Assembly (NCBI RefSeq): GCF_030551755.1
Contig: NZ_JAUPEC010000016.1
Span: 1 to 64,000, forward strand
Length of the DNA stretch: 64,000 nucleotides
Direction of reading: 5' to 3'
Source: Pseudocolwellia sp. AS88
Lineage (GTDB): Bacteria; Pseudomonadota; Gammaproteobacteria; Enterobacterales; Alteromonadaceae
The notes under the pieces were generated by a model. That model was not told the origin of the DNA. It made no database searches and saw only the letters and a program-made list of their open reading frames with translations. The position numbers were made by a program, and so were the translations under genes. How positions within the stretch are numbered: the stretch's first letter is position 1; every line of letters starts with the position of its first letter. Shown one piece after another: positions 8,056 through 17,320 of the stretch.

Positions 8056-8667
8056 TTGAACCATATTAATTTTCACAATAAAAACTACACACCTTCAAAA
8101 GTTATCTGTATTGGCAGAAACTATGTAGAGCATATTAAAGAGTTAGATAATGAAGTACCTACCGAGCCAGTTATTTTTTTAAAGCCAAATTCAGCAATCT
8201 CTGAAAATTTGTACTTACATGAAACTGACAACATACATTATGAAGGTGAAATTTGTTTTCTAATAGAGTCGGGAAAATTATCAGGTGTAGGTTTTGGTTT
8301 AGATTTAACTAAACGAGATATGCAAAGTGTTTTAAAGAAAAAAGGCTTACCTTGGGAGCGTTCTAAAGCTTTTAACCATTCTGCATTATTTAGTGATTTT
8401 GTTGCTATATCGGAACCTGTTTCAGAGCTTAGAATGGAACTTCATATTAATAATGAAATTATACAACAAGGCGATTATCATTTAATGATGAATAAGCCAG
8501 AAGCTTTGTTGGAAGAGATTAATACTTTTTTGTCGGTTGAAGATGGCGATATTATCATGACAGGCACACCAAAAGGTGTAGGTGTTATTAATGCTAAAGA
8601 TGTGCTGTTAGGTAAAGTTTTTAGCGGCGATAAACTGCTTGTTGAACATTCTTGGACAGTAAAATAG
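8056..8667 (+). CDS. Fumarylacetoacetate hydrolase (FAH) family protein
   Basis: 203 residues, the size of single-domain FAH enzymes such as acylpyruvases and YcgM. Visible family marks: IGRNYVEHIKEL and PVIFLKPNSA near the start, the metal-binding Glu pair in HYEGEICFLIE, GLDLTKRDMQ, then a late MTGTPKGVGV. These enzymes cleave C-C bonds or decarboxylate beta-keto acids with Mg or Mn in the cytoplasm. The exact substrate cannot be set from sequence. TTG start. The following VOC gene is 71 bp downstream on the same strand and may be co-transcribed. Confidence 0.88.
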   Translation: MNHINFHNKNYTPSKVICIGRNYVEHIKELDNEVPTEPVIFLKPNSAISENLYLHETDNIHYEGEICFLIESGKLSGVGFGLDLTKRDMQSVLKKKGLPWERSKAFNHSALFSDFVAISEPVSELRMELHINNEIIQQGDYHLMMNKPEALLEEINTFLSVEDGDIIMTGTPKGVGVINAKDVLLGKVFSGDKLLVEHSWTVK

Positions 8668-8738
8668 TTTTTACCAAAATCTTGATAATTTTTTATTTAA
8701 CAAGGTTTTTCATCTAAATCAAAGTTAGAGGAAATAAT

Positions 8739-9116
8739 ATGTACAGTCACGTTACGTTAGGTACTAATGATATAGAAGCATCAAAGAAATTTTATGATGC
8801 TATTTTAGGGACTTTAGGTTATCCAGAAGGTGTTTTCAATGACAAAGGTATGTGCATGTATGCAACCCCAACAGGAGCATTAGGTTTAACAAAACCAATT
8901 AACGGTGAGCCTGCATGTCATGGCAATGGCATGACGATTGGTCTTGCTGTTTCAAGTCCTGAATTGGTTCATAAATGGCATCAGGCTGGTATTGAAAATG
9001 GTGGGATCACTTGTGAAGATCCTCCGGGTGAGCGAGATTTTGGTGGCACTAGATTGTATTTAGCTTATCTGCGTGATCCTGCTGGCAACAAACTTTGTGC
9101 AACTCATTTCTTATAA
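8739..9116 (+). CDS. VOC (glyoxalase/dioxygenase fold) family protein
   Basis: 125 residues with the paired beta-alpha-beta-beta-beta units of the vicinal oxygen chelate fold: N-terminal HVTLGTNDIEASKKFYD, with His4 as likely metal ligand, and C-terminal YLRDPAGNKLCATH. Length and the DPxGN motif fit small single-domain glyoxalase-like proteins. Substrate unknown. Good ribosome site (AGAGGAAAT). Ends just before a strong bidirectional terminator. Confidence 0.85.
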   Translation: MYSHVTLGTNDIEASKKFYDAILGTLGYPEGVFNDKGMCMYATPTGALGLTKPINGEPACHGNGMTIGLAVSSPELVHKWHQAGIENGGITCEDPPGERDFGGTRLYLAYLRDPAGNKLCATHFL

Positions 9117-9143
9117 ACCTAAGTTTGTTTTAAAGCATTAATA

Positions 9144-9180
9144 AAAAAGCAGTTTATTGAAATTCAATAAACTGCTTTTT
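9144..9180. terminator. Strong bidirectional terminator
   Basis: A perfect 16-bp stem, AAAAAGCAGTTTATTG (9144-9159) with its complement at 9165-9180 and a loop of five bases. A-run on one side and T-run on the other, between convergent genes. Confidence 0.92.
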
Positions 9181-9234
9181 GTTATTTAGTTAGAAAACTA
9201 GAAGTTAAATGACCTCAGCTAGGAATTAGCAAAG

Positions 9235-9648
9235 TTACTTAACAGTGTACTTAGTATCTAAATCGCGTAATAAGTAAAGTGCAAAACATGCAGCCCACAT
9301 TGGCCATGCGGCAAAAAACAATAAGTGATTGAATGCATCAAAATATTGGTTGAATGAAGATAACGTAGACATTCCGTGAAGAATAAACACAATGCCGTAA
9401 GTAATGCGTTTCTTAATTCCTGCTAAAAATGCAAGCATAAGAACTAGTTGCAAAGCCCCTAATAGGTATAAAATTGTATCGCTAGAACCACTAATTCCAT
9501 AAAACTTGTCAAAAATACGTGAGCCATGTGTTGGGTTCACAAACTTATCTAAGGTCCACATTATCATTACAATAAAAACACCTAAACGTAATGAAAATAG
9601 TGACCATTGTATGCGGTTTTGCATATCAGAACTGATTGTATTACTCAT
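9235..9648 (-). CDS. Four-helix membrane protein, paralog A (DoxX-like size)
   Basis: 137 residues with about four transmembrane helices. Its neighbour at 9973-10386 is about four-fifths identical over the full length, so the two arose by tandem duplication. Shared blocks include WSLFSLRLG, FIVMIMWTLDKF, FYGISGS and LLFFAAWPMWAACFALYLL. Size and topology recall the DoxX family, but I cannot see a diagnostic motif. The conserved Asp/Lys in MWTLDKF and the Arg/Asp in LLRDLD could be functional. The gene has its own terminator (9144-9180). The pair is divergent from the TonB-receptor operon. Confidence 0.8.
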   Translation of the reverse strand: MSNTISSDMQNRIQWSLFSLRLGVFIVMIMWTLDKFVNPTHGSRIFDKFYGISGSSDTILYLLGALQLVLMLAFLAGIKKRITYGIVFILHGMSTLSSFNQYFDAFNHLLFFAAWPMWAACFALYLLRDLDTKYTVK

Positions 9649-9881
9649 AAAATTAAAACTTCCTACTTTAAATTTTTAAAACAATAGAATTACACAGACC
9701 GTGTATTCATTTTTTTATTTCAAATAATTCATTAAATTTAAATCATTATTCTATCAATAGTTTATGATCACATGACACAGGCTTTATGTGATATAGAAGG
9801 GCATATTGTATCAATATGTAAAAAGTGAGGATTACTGAGTTGTATTTTGAACGGTTATTACTCTATTTGGCTTTTATATAC

Positions 9882-9919
9882 AAAAAGAAGCTTATTGATA
9901 AACAATAAACTTCTTTTTT
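9882..9919. terminator. Terminator of paralog B
   Basis: AAAAAGAAGCTTATTG (9882-9897) pairs, with one mismatch, with CAATAAACTTCTTTTT (9903-9918). It resembles the terminator after paralog A in sequence, as if it had been duplicated with the gene. The rest of 9649-9972 is AT-rich promoter-type DNA. Confidence 0.85.
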
Positions 9920-9972
9920 ACATGTTGAATTTCAATTATCAGATAAACTCAACTATGTTTAACTTAAATTAT

Positions 9973-10386
9973 TCATTTAATTGTATATTTAACATCTAAA
10001 TCACGTAATAAATAAAGGGCAAAACATGCAGCCCACATTGGCCAAGCAGCAAAAAACAATAAGTTATTAAAGCCGTCAATGTACTGATTATATGAAGACA
10101 GTGTCGTTAAACCATGCATTACGAAAATAATACCGTAAGTTAAACGTTTTTTAATTCCCACTAAAAAAGCGAGCATTAGTATTAATTGCAGAGTACCAAT
10201 TATGTAGGCAACAGTATCAGTTGACCCACTTATGCCGTAAAAGTGCTCAAAGATTTTTGCACTATGGCCAGGATTAAAAAATTTATCTAAGGTCCACATT
10301 ATCATTACAATAAAAGTACCTAAACGTAGCGAGAATAACGACCATTCAATGCGATTTTGTGTATCTGAGCTAATTGTATGACTCAT
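9973..10386 (-). CDS. Four-helix membrane protein, paralog B (DoxX-like size)
   Basis: 137 residues, a close paralog of the gene at 9235-9648 with the same helices and the same end (LLRDLDVKYTIK versus LLRDLDTKYTVK). Differences are mostly conservative, so both copies look functional. The upstream regions also match in part (AGACCGT followed by a TTTCAAATAA-type stretch), which suggests shared regulation. The start is 209 bp from the divergent TonB-receptor gene at 10596, so the intergenic region probably serves both. Confidence 0.8.
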   Translation of the reverse strand: MSHTISSDTQNRIEWSLFSLRLGTFIVMIMWTLDKFFNPGHSAKIFEHFYGISGSTDTVAYIIGTLQLILMLAFLVGIKKRLTYGIIFVMHGLTTLSSYNQYIDGFNNLLFFAAWPMWAACFALYLLRDLDVKYTIK

Positions 10387-10595
10387 AAAACTTTAACTTC
10401 CTAAAAACGTGATTAATAAAAAACTGTGAATTTACTAAGACCGTATCCCGTTATTATTCTTTCAAATAAAATTCATTATTTTGAAATTAAGTGAATAATA
10501 AAAGTTTTGAAAGAAAATTAACTTGGGTTAGGTCTTAATCAATAAGCATAAGAAACACCATTAATATAACTAATATAAATAAAGAGAGTATTCAC

Positions 10596-12944
10596 TTGAA
10601 ACACGCATATTTAGCCATATCAATCGCCACTATATTAAATATCCCTGTTGTTAATGCAGTCCCTTTTGTAGATGGGGAGAAAACTGAAGTTATCGAAGTT
10701 ATTGGTCAAGCTAGTAATTCACAAGGTTTGTCAGTTAAAGATTCTTCTGTAGATGGCCCATTTGGTGATAATTTAGCTTTAAAGGATATAGCGCGTTCTG
10801 TTACGCCTATTTCAAGTGAGTTAATCGAGCAACTTAATATAACAACATTACAAGATGTTTTAGCCGTTAGCCCAAACACATACTCAGCCAGCGGTTTTGG
10901 TGCACCTAGTTTACCCACTATACGCGGTCAGTTAGGGGAGCTATTTCAAGATGGTACTCGTCGCCAAGCTGGTAATAATGGCTTTGGTGTTCCATTATCT
11001 TTTAACTCAGTAGAACAAATTGATGTAGTAAAAGGCGCTCCACCTGTTTTATTTGGTTCAAGCCAACGTAATGGTGGTTTTGTAAATTTACATTCTAAAA
11101 CGGCTTCAACTGATGAAAGTAAAGGTAAAATTAACTTATCGGCAGGGCGTTGGGATCAATATCGTGCTCAACTTGATTTCACAGGTGCTGTTTATCAAGA
11201 CAAAGTAGGCTTTAGAATAAGTGCAGAACATATTGATAATGGCAGCTATTATGATTATGCGGGTATGGAAAGTGATAGCCTATATGCGGCATTACGTATT
11301 TTACCTGATGATAAAAGTAGCTGGGATATAAACTTTGAATTATACCAAGTTGAGTTTACTGATAACGCAGGTATTAACCGTCCTACTCAGGCTTTAATTG
11401 ACCACGGTTTGTATATCACAGGTCAAGGTGTGCAAAGTAATGGCAGTACAGTGCCTGCTGCAGGCTCAATTGTTTCCCCAACAGGACAAGTACAGCTTTC
11501 TCGCAGTACAGTATTAACGGATCCTGATAACTTAAACGAAGCAACAACTTATTTATTTCACAGTATTTATAAGCGTGAGCTTTCTCCTAGCTTATCTCTT
11601 AAAAACACAACTTATTTTCAACATTTACAACGTGAAGAAATTGCACAAAACAGTTTTGTTGAAATTATTGACGGTGCAGATACTGCGCAAAATAGAACTG
11701 AGTTAACTTACCTTTGGAATAGCGACCAACAAACTATTTTTGCTTTAGATGTACGTTACAACAAAGTACTAGGATACAGCCAATTTACTACTGAAGCTGA
11801 TTCACCTATTGATTTAACTGGCCCATTATCAAATCGCCGTATTCCGTTAACTGCAGAACAACAAGCGCGTTTAGTTGAACTTCGTCCAGGTGTTTTTGTT
11901 TCGCCAGGCGCTCAATACGACATAAATAATGATGGTACGGGTGATTTCAACTTATCTGATACAACGGATTCACGCTCAGTTCAAACGGGTTTAGCCGTTC
12001 AACATGATTCAGATTGGACTCGTGATCTCCATACAACGATTGGTTACCGCGCAGATTTTTATGACGTTAAAGCGAGTGACCCAATTGCACCAGATGGCCA
12101 AATTGCAGCAAGCGATACAATTAATGAAGTTTTACACTCAGCTCATGCAAGTTTCAACTATACCCTGAACAGTGATTTTACAGTTTATGGTACAGCTAGT
12201 TATAACGAAGCTACTTCAAATAGCATGGCAGGTGGTACAGCATTAAGTAGTGATAATACGATTAGCGAACAAAATTTTGCTACAGAAAACACTTTAGTTG
12301 AATTTGGTTTGAAATATTCACCTACAGACAGTGATTGGTACGCTGATGGTGCGGTATTTAGTCAACGTCGTAGTTTACGTAACAGAGATGGAAGTAATAC
12401 CGGCATTCGTACGCAAGGCCTTGAAAGTCAGGTGTTTTACGATGCATATCCTTACTGGGTAAGTGTAGGTTATAGCTATATTGATGCGAGCTACGACAAT
12501 TCTGCTAGTAGTCAAGATTCAGCTCAAATAGCTGATGCTTTTGATAATTCACGTCCAGATATTATTGAAGGAACTAGCGTAGGTGCGCCAAGTTTTACTT
12601 CTTTTGCTCCGTCAAATCGCCAAGTACAGGGAATTCCTGAACAATCTTTTAGCTTTAATGGAAATTATTCAATAAATCCTGAATGGCAAATTGGTTTCTC
12701 CGGTCTATATACCAAGAGTTACCCATTAGACTTTTTAGCGACAGTGAAGATTCGTGATCAATACACATTAAACATGAACACGAGCTACGCATTTACACCA
12801 AATACTAAATTACGATTTGATGTAAACAATGTAACGAATGAAAAAAATTGGCGCCCTGTTTTTGAAGGCGGTTACTTTGGCGCAACATTGGTATTTCCTG
12901 AATTACCAATCAACGCGAAATTAACAGTTACCCGTAATTTTTAA
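10596..12944 (+). CDS. TonB-dependent outer-membrane receptor
   Basis: 782 residues: signal peptide (to about residue 21), a TonB-box-like stretch (TEVIEVIGQ), a plug domain (about 50-165, including PTIRGQ, SVEQIDVVKGAPPVLFGSS and GFVNLHSK) and a 22-strand beta-barrel ending in the terminal Phe of TVTRNF, as outer-membrane proteins do. The plug resembles siderophore-type receptors, but no Fur-like site is seen upstream. TTG start after AAAGAGAG. It is the first gene of a long operon with an ABC importer, which suggests a scarce organic or metal-complex nutrient. Substrate unknown. Confidence 0.92.
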   Translation: MKHAYLAISIATILNIPVVNAVPFVDGEKTEVIEVIGQASNSQGLSVKDSSVDGPFGDNLALKDIARSVTPISSELIEQLNITTLQDVLAVSPNTYSASGFGAPSLPTIRGQLGELFQDGTRRQAGNNGFGVPLSFNSVEQIDVVKGAPPVLFGSSQRNGGFVNLHSKTASTDESKGKINLSAGRWDQYRAQLDFTGAVYQDKVGFRISAEHIDNGSYYDYAGMESDSLYAALRILPDDKSSWDINFELYQVEFTDNAGINRPTQALIDHGLYITGQGVQSNGSTVPAAGSIVSPTGQVQLSRSTVLTDPDNLNEATTYLFHSIYKRELSPSLSLKNTTYFQHLQREEIAQNSFVEIIDGADTAQNRTELTYLWNSDQQTIFALDVRYNKVLGYSQFTTEADSPIDLTGPLSNRRIPLTAEQQARLVELRPGVFVSPGAQYDINNDGTGDFNLSDTTDSRSVQTGLAVQHDSDWTRDLHTTIGYRADFYDVKASDPIAPDGQIAASDTINEVLHSAHASFNYTLNSDFTVYGTASYNEATSNSMAGGTALSSDNTISEQNFATENTLVEFGLKYSPTDSDWYADGAVFSQRRSLRNRDGSNTGIRTQGLESQVFYDAYPYWVSVGYSYIDASYDNSASSQDSAQIADAFDNSRPDIIEGTSVGAPSFTSFAPSNRQVQGIPEQSFSFNGNYSINPEWQIGFSGLYTKSYPLDFLATVKIRDQYTLNMNTSYAFTPNTKLRFDVNNVTNEKNWRPVFEGGYFGATLVFPELPINAKLTVTRNF

Positions 12945-12986
12945 ATGAAATAAGACGTTTAATTAAAAAGAATAAAGAGACATAAA

Positions 12987-15140
12987 ATGATTAAAAAACT
13001 AGCTTTACTTGTAATTGCAGCAGCCGTAATTGGACTGTTCTTTTACTACGACTTAAACCAATTATTAACCCTTGAAGGGTTAAAAGGGTCAATGGATCAA
13101 TTTGGTCAATGGCGTGAACAATCACCATTATTAGTGATTGGTGGCTTCTTCTTACTGTATGTAATTGTTACTGCTTTATCGTTACCTGGCGCAGCCATTT
13201 TAACTTTAGCTGCTGGTGCGTTATTTGGCTTAGTTGAAGGCTTATTAGTGGCTTCTTTTGCTTCAACGATAGGTGCTACATTAGCGTTTTTGGTATCGCG
13301 TTACTTACTTCGTGATTCAATCAAACAAAAGTTTCCAGAGCGCTTAGCCGCTATTGATGCAGGTGTAGAGAAAGAAGGTGGTTTTTACTTGTTCACTTTA
13401 CGCTTGGTACCTGTGTTCCCATTCTTTTTAATTAATTTATTAATGGGTGTAACTGCAATCAAGTCTTGGACTTTCTATTGGGTAAGTCAAATTGGTATGT
13501 TGGCAGGTACATTTGTATTTGTTAATGCAGGTACACAGCTTGCTCAAATCGAAAGTTTGTCTGGCATTTTATCTTTCAACTTAATCTTATCATTCGCTTT
13601 ATTAGGTATTTTCCCTCTCATTGCAAAAGGAATCATCAACGTGTTTAAAAAACGTCGCGTATACAAAAATCATTCAAAACCTAAAAAATTCGACCGTAAC
13701 ATGATTGTTATTGGTGCTGGTGCTGGTGGCTTAGTAACAAGTTATATTGCTGCTGCAGTAAAAGCCAAAGTTACGCTTATTGAAGCTGGAGAAATGGGCG
13801 GTGACTGTTTAAATTACGGTTGTGTTCCAAGTAAAGCCATTATTAAAAGTGCAAAAATAGCAGAACAAATTCGTCATGGTGAACATTACGGTCTTGAAAA
13901 CGCAACACCACAGTTTTCATTCAAAAAAGTAATGGCGCGTGTTCATAAAGTTATTGCAGACGTTGCACCACACGATAGTGTTGAACGTTACACAGATTTA
14001 GGTGTAGAAGTTGTTAAGGGTTACGGTAAGTTAATTGACCCGTGGACTGTTGAAATTAAATTGAATGATGGTGGCACACAAACATTAACAGCTCGTACTA
14101 TTGTTATTGCTACAGGCGCACGTCCATTTGTTCCGCCTTTACCAGGTATCGAAGAAACAGGTTATGTAACCAGTGATACATTATGGAGCAAGTTTGCAGA
14201 AATGGACGAAGCACCTAAAAAGCTTGTTGTTCTTGGTGGCGGTCCAATTGGTAGTGAGTTAGCACAAAGTTTTGCTCGTTTGGGTTCGAATGTTACACAA
14301 ATCGAAATGGCAGAGCGCATCATGATCAAAGAAGATCTTGAGGTTTCTACATTCGCTCATGAAGCATTAACTGAAAGTGGTGTTAACATTTTAACTTCGC
14401 ATCAGGCATTACGTTGTGAAGCTCGCGATGGTAAGAAATTCATTATTGTTAAACATAATGATAAAGAATTAGAAATTGAATACGACGAGTTATTATGTGC
14501 TGTAGGGCGTAGCGCACGTCTTAAAGGTTACGGACTTGAAGAATTAGGTATTGAAACTAATCGTACCGTTGTAACAAACGAATATTTAGAAACTTTATAC
14601 CCTAACATTTTTGCAGCAGGCGACATTGTTGGTCCATACCAGTTTACCCATGTTGCAGCGCATCAAGGTTGGTACGCAGCAGTTAACGGTTTATTTGGTC
14701 ATCTTAAAAAGTTCAAAGTGGATTATCGTGTAATTCCATGGACAACATTTATTGACCCTGAAGTAGCACGTGTTGGTATTAACGAACAAGAAGCTAAAGA
14801 CAAAGGTATTGATTACGAAATCACACGTTTTGAATTTGAAGAGCTTGATCGTGCAATAACAGACAGTGCAACTAAAGGTTTTATTAAAGTTATTACCCCT
14901 AAGGGTAAAGACAAAATTTTAGGTGTAACGGTTGTTTCTGAACATGCGGGCGACTTAATTGCTGAGTTTGTTTTAGCAATGAAACATGGTTTAGGTCTTA
15001 ACAAAATTTTAGGCACTATCCATAGTTACCCAACTTGGGCTGAAGGTAATAAGTATGCAGCTGGTGAGTGGAAAAGAGCACATGCACCTGAAACTGTATT
15101 AAATTGGCTTGAAAAATATCACACATGGCGCAGAGGTTAA
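12987..15140 (+). CDS. TVP38/TMEM64 (VTT) membrane domain fused to a FAD disulfide oxidoreductase
   Basis: 717 residues. The first ~225 form a DedA-like VTT membrane domain (LPGAAILTLAAGALFG; FTLRLVPVFPFFLINLLMG). The rest is a mercuric-reductase-like flavoprotein: FAD-binding GAGAGGLV (243-250), redox pair C274/C279 in GGDCLNYGCVPSK, NAD(P) site VVLGGGPIGSE, second FAD site AAGDIVG. The C-terminal site reads HSYPTWAEGNK with Tyr where glutathione reductase has its catalytic His. There is no metal-binding N-domain and no terminal Cys pair, so true mercury reduction is unlikely. This fusion is known in other bacteria. A membrane-tethered thiol/disulfide reductase is the likely role. Lies 42 bp after the receptor. 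Confidence 0.9.
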   Translation: MIKKLALLVIAAAVIGLFFYYDLNQLLTLEGLKGSMDQFGQWREQSPLLVIGGFFLLYVIVTALSLPGAAILTLAAGALFGLVEGLLVASFASTIGATLAFLVSRYLLRDSIKQKFPERLAAIDAGVEKEGGFYLFTLRLVPVFPFFLINLLMGVTAIKSWTFYWVSQIGMLAGTFVFVNAGTQLAQIESLSGILSFNLILSFALLGIFPLIAKGIINVFKKRRVYKNHSKPKKFDRNMIVIGAGAGGLVTSYIAAAVKAKVTLIEAGEMGGDCLNYGCVPSKAIIKSAKIAEQIRHGEHYGLENATPQFSFKKVMARVHKVIADVAPHDSVERYTDLGVEVVKGYGKLIDPWTVEIKLNDGGTQTLTARTIVIATGARPFVPPLPGIEETGYVTSDTLWSKFAEMDEAPKKLVVLGGGPIGSELAQSFARLGSNVTQIEMAERIMIKEDLEVSTFAHEALTESGVNILTSHQALRCEARDGKKFIIVKHNDKELEIEYDELLCAVGRSARLKGYGLEELGIETNRTVVTNEYLETLYPNIFAAGDIVGPYQFTHVAAHQGWYAAVNGLFGHLKKFKVDYRVIPWTTFIDPEVARVGINEQEAKDKGIDYEITRFEFEELDRAITDSATKGFIKVITPKGKDKILGVTVVSEHAGDLIAEFVLAMKHGLGLNKILGTIHSYPTWAEGNKYAAGEWKRAHAPETVLNWLEKYHTWRRG

Positions 15141-15141
15141 T

Positions 15142-16005
15142 ATGATAAATATGTTTTCATCGACACGTTTAAAGTCAGGACTTAATGCTTTAATGTTAAC
15201 TACTGCATTACTTGCATCATCTATCGTTACTGCGCAAGCAGCGACTGAAGCTAGCAATATGCATGAGTCTTGGAACACTTTACTTAATCAAAATGTTGTA
15301 GCGATAAATAATGGTCACAGTACCGCAGTTGATTATGCGTCAATGAAAAAACAATACAGCGAACTTAAAGTATATTTAGATACTTTAAGTGTTGTAACGC
15401 AAAGTGAATTTGATTCATGGGAAAAGTCTAAGCAATTAGCTTTTTTAATTAACGCTTATAATGCGTGGACTGTAGATCTTATTGTTACTAATTACCCTGG
15501 TATAGATTCAATTAAAGACTTAGGTAGCTTTTTTAGCTCGCCATGGAGTAAAAAGTTTGTTTCATTATTAGGTGAAAAACGTAGTTTAGATAACCTAGAG
15601 CATGATTTAATTCGTGGTGCTGTAGATAGCGAAGGTAAAGCGGTATATCCAGATCACCGTATTCATTTTGCTGTAAATTGCGCAAGTATTGGTTGCCCTG
15701 CATTACGTGAGGAAGCTTATACTGCTGATAAATTAGAGCAACAGCTTGAAGAGCAAACAGTTCGTTTTCTAGCGGATAGTACGCGTAATTTTGCCAAAGG
15801 TGATACGTTAAGTGTTTCGTCTATTTTTAAATGGTATAGAGTTGATTTTGAAAAGGGTTACAAGAATACAGACACTTTAGAGCAGTTTATGCTGCAGTAT
15901 TCTGCTGAACTGAATTTGACACCCGATCAGCAAAAAGCGCTAACTAATGGTAAAATGGATATAGAATTTTTAGATTACGATTGGGATTTGAATGCACAGC
16001 ATTAA
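15142..16005 (+). CDS. DUF547 periplasmic protein
   Basis: 287 residues with a signal peptide cleaved near TAQA. The DUF547 domain is clear: FLINAYNAWTVDLI, IHFAVNCASIGCP (two conserved Cys), and FLDYDWDLN at the end. Function of the family is not known. The ATG at 15142 is preferred to an upstream in-frame start because the ribosome site AGAGG sits just before it and the signal peptide begins there. It follows the oxidoreductase by one base and overlaps YnjB by 14 bp, so it is firmly inside the operon. The two Cys could be a target of the neighbouring redox enzyme (inference). Confidence 0.88.
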   Translation: MINMFSSTRLKSGLNALMLTTALLASSIVTAQAATEASNMHESWNTLLNQNVVAINNGHSTAVDYASMKKQYSELKVYLDTLSVVTQSEFDSWEKSKQLAFLINAYNAWTVDLIVTNYPGIDSIKDLGSFFSSPWSKKFVSLLGEKRSLDNLEHDLIRGAVDSEGKAVYPDHRIHFAVNCASIGCPALREEAYTADKLEQQLEEQTVRFLADSTRNFAKGDTLSVSSIFKWYRVDFEKGYKNTDTLEQFMLQYSAELNLTPDQQKALTNGKMDIEFLDYDWDLNAQH

Positions 16006-17320
16006 ATCTTTGCAACACAATACGCGACGCAATTTTTATTGTGTCGCGTTTTGCGTTTTAATAAGCTTACTTTATGTATTAATAATGAACAGTGCTGTTG
16101 CTGCTGATGTTCACGACAATGAACAATCAGTACAATGGAAAAACATTGAAACTCACGGCGTTAAGCAACCAGTTTACTTTCATGCTTGGGGTGGCGACGC
16201 TCAAATCAATGCTTATATTCAATGGGTCGCTCAGCAAGTTAAAGCAAAATATCAAATCAATTTACAACACGTAAAACTTAGCGATACCAGCGAAGCGGTA
16301 AGTCGTGTATTAGCTGAAAAATCAGCGAACAATCATTCTCAAGGCAATGTTGATTTAGTTTGGATCAACGGTGCTAATTTTTCTACTATGGCTCAACATT
16401 CTTTGTTATTAAAAGGTTGGGCTGATCAATTACCTAATTTTAAATTTACAGATCCAGATAATAATCCCGCCGTTACGTTAGATTTTGGTGTTCCAACTTT
16501 AGGTATGGAGTCTCCGTGGGGACAGGCATCAATGACATTTTATTACGATAGAATGGCTACATTAACACCACCACAAAACTTGAATGAGTTAGTTACGTGG
16601 ACACAACAAAACCCAGGGCGATTTAGTTACCCTAAACCACCTGACTTTTTAGGTTTAAGTTTTTTAAAGTATGCTCTGGTGGTATTACATCAAGAGAGTC
16701 TAATTGCTTCAAATGGTCTGCAATCAAAAGATCAACATGTTCACAGCTATCAAGATGCTCTTTATGCGCCAGCAACACCGGAAAATATAACGGAAGTTTT
16801 ACAACCTTTATGGATTTTTCTAGATGAGTTGCATCCTAATTTATGGCGTAAGGGTAAACACTTTATGCAAACAGGCTTGGAAATGCGTCGTTTAGTGGAT
16901 GATACCGAGTTAAGTTTAGCCTTCACATTTTCAGGTCCTGAAATTCCTGCTGCTGTTAAACGTTTCGACTTACCTCAAAGTATTAGAAGTTACGCTATGG
17001 CTGACGGTAGTTTAAGTAATACACATTTTGTTGGTATTCCTTATAACGCTAGTCATGCTGAAAGTGCTCAATTAGTCGCAAATTTTTTACTAAGCCCAGA
17101 AGCTCAAGCTTATAAACAACAAGCAGAAGTGTGGGGTGATAAAACTGTACTTATTGCCTCTAGGTTAACTGCACCCCAAAAAAACTTATTCAAAACTCAA
17201 ACATCACACCCAAGTGCGTTGTCGTTTAATAGTATTACTCGAACACTCAGTGAACCTCATCCAAGCTGGGTTGAAGACATTACTTTAGGTTGGCAACAAC
17301 GTTATGGAGTTGCTCCATGA
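15992..17320 (+). CDS. ynjB: ABC importer substrate-binding protein, YnjB-like
   Basis: 442 residues with an N-terminal signal anchor (helix to ~37). The periplasmic binding-protein fold is visible: an early VYFHAWGGDAQINAY, DLVWINGANF in the hinge region, GQASMTFYYDR, and the C-terminal NFLLSPEAQAYKQQ typical of iron/thiamine/spermidine-type binding proteins. Gene order with YnjC and YnjD matches E. coli ynjBCD, whose substrate is unproven. It overlaps the DUF547 gene upstream, and the permease start (ATGA) downstream, so translation is likely coupled. Confidence 0.88.
   Translation: MHSIKSLQHNTRRNFYCVAFCVLISLLYVLIMNSAVAADVHDNEQSVQWKNIETHGVKQPVYFHAWGGDAQINAYIQWVAQQVKAKYQINLQHVKLSDTSEAVSRVLAEKSANNHSQGNVDLVWINGANFSTMAQHSLLLKGWADQLPNFKFTDPDNNPAVTLDFGVPTLGMESPWGQASMTFYYDRMATLTPPQNLNELVTWTQQNPGRFSYPKPPDFLGLSFLKYALVVLHQESLIASNGLQSKDQHVHSYQDALYAPATPENITEVLQPLWIFLDELHPNLWRKGKHFMQTGLEMRRLVDDTELSLAFTFSGPEIPAAVKRFDLPQSIRSYAMADGSLSNTHFVGIPYNASHAESAQLVANFLLSPEAQAYKQQAEVWGDKTVLIASRLTAPQKNLFKTQTSHPSALSFNSITRTLSEPHPSWVEDITLGWQQRYGVAP

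Noticed and set aside
10500-10595. Search for a Fur box before the TonB receptor
   Set aside because: No AATGATAAT-like palindrome was found between the divergent genes, so iron control is not claimed.
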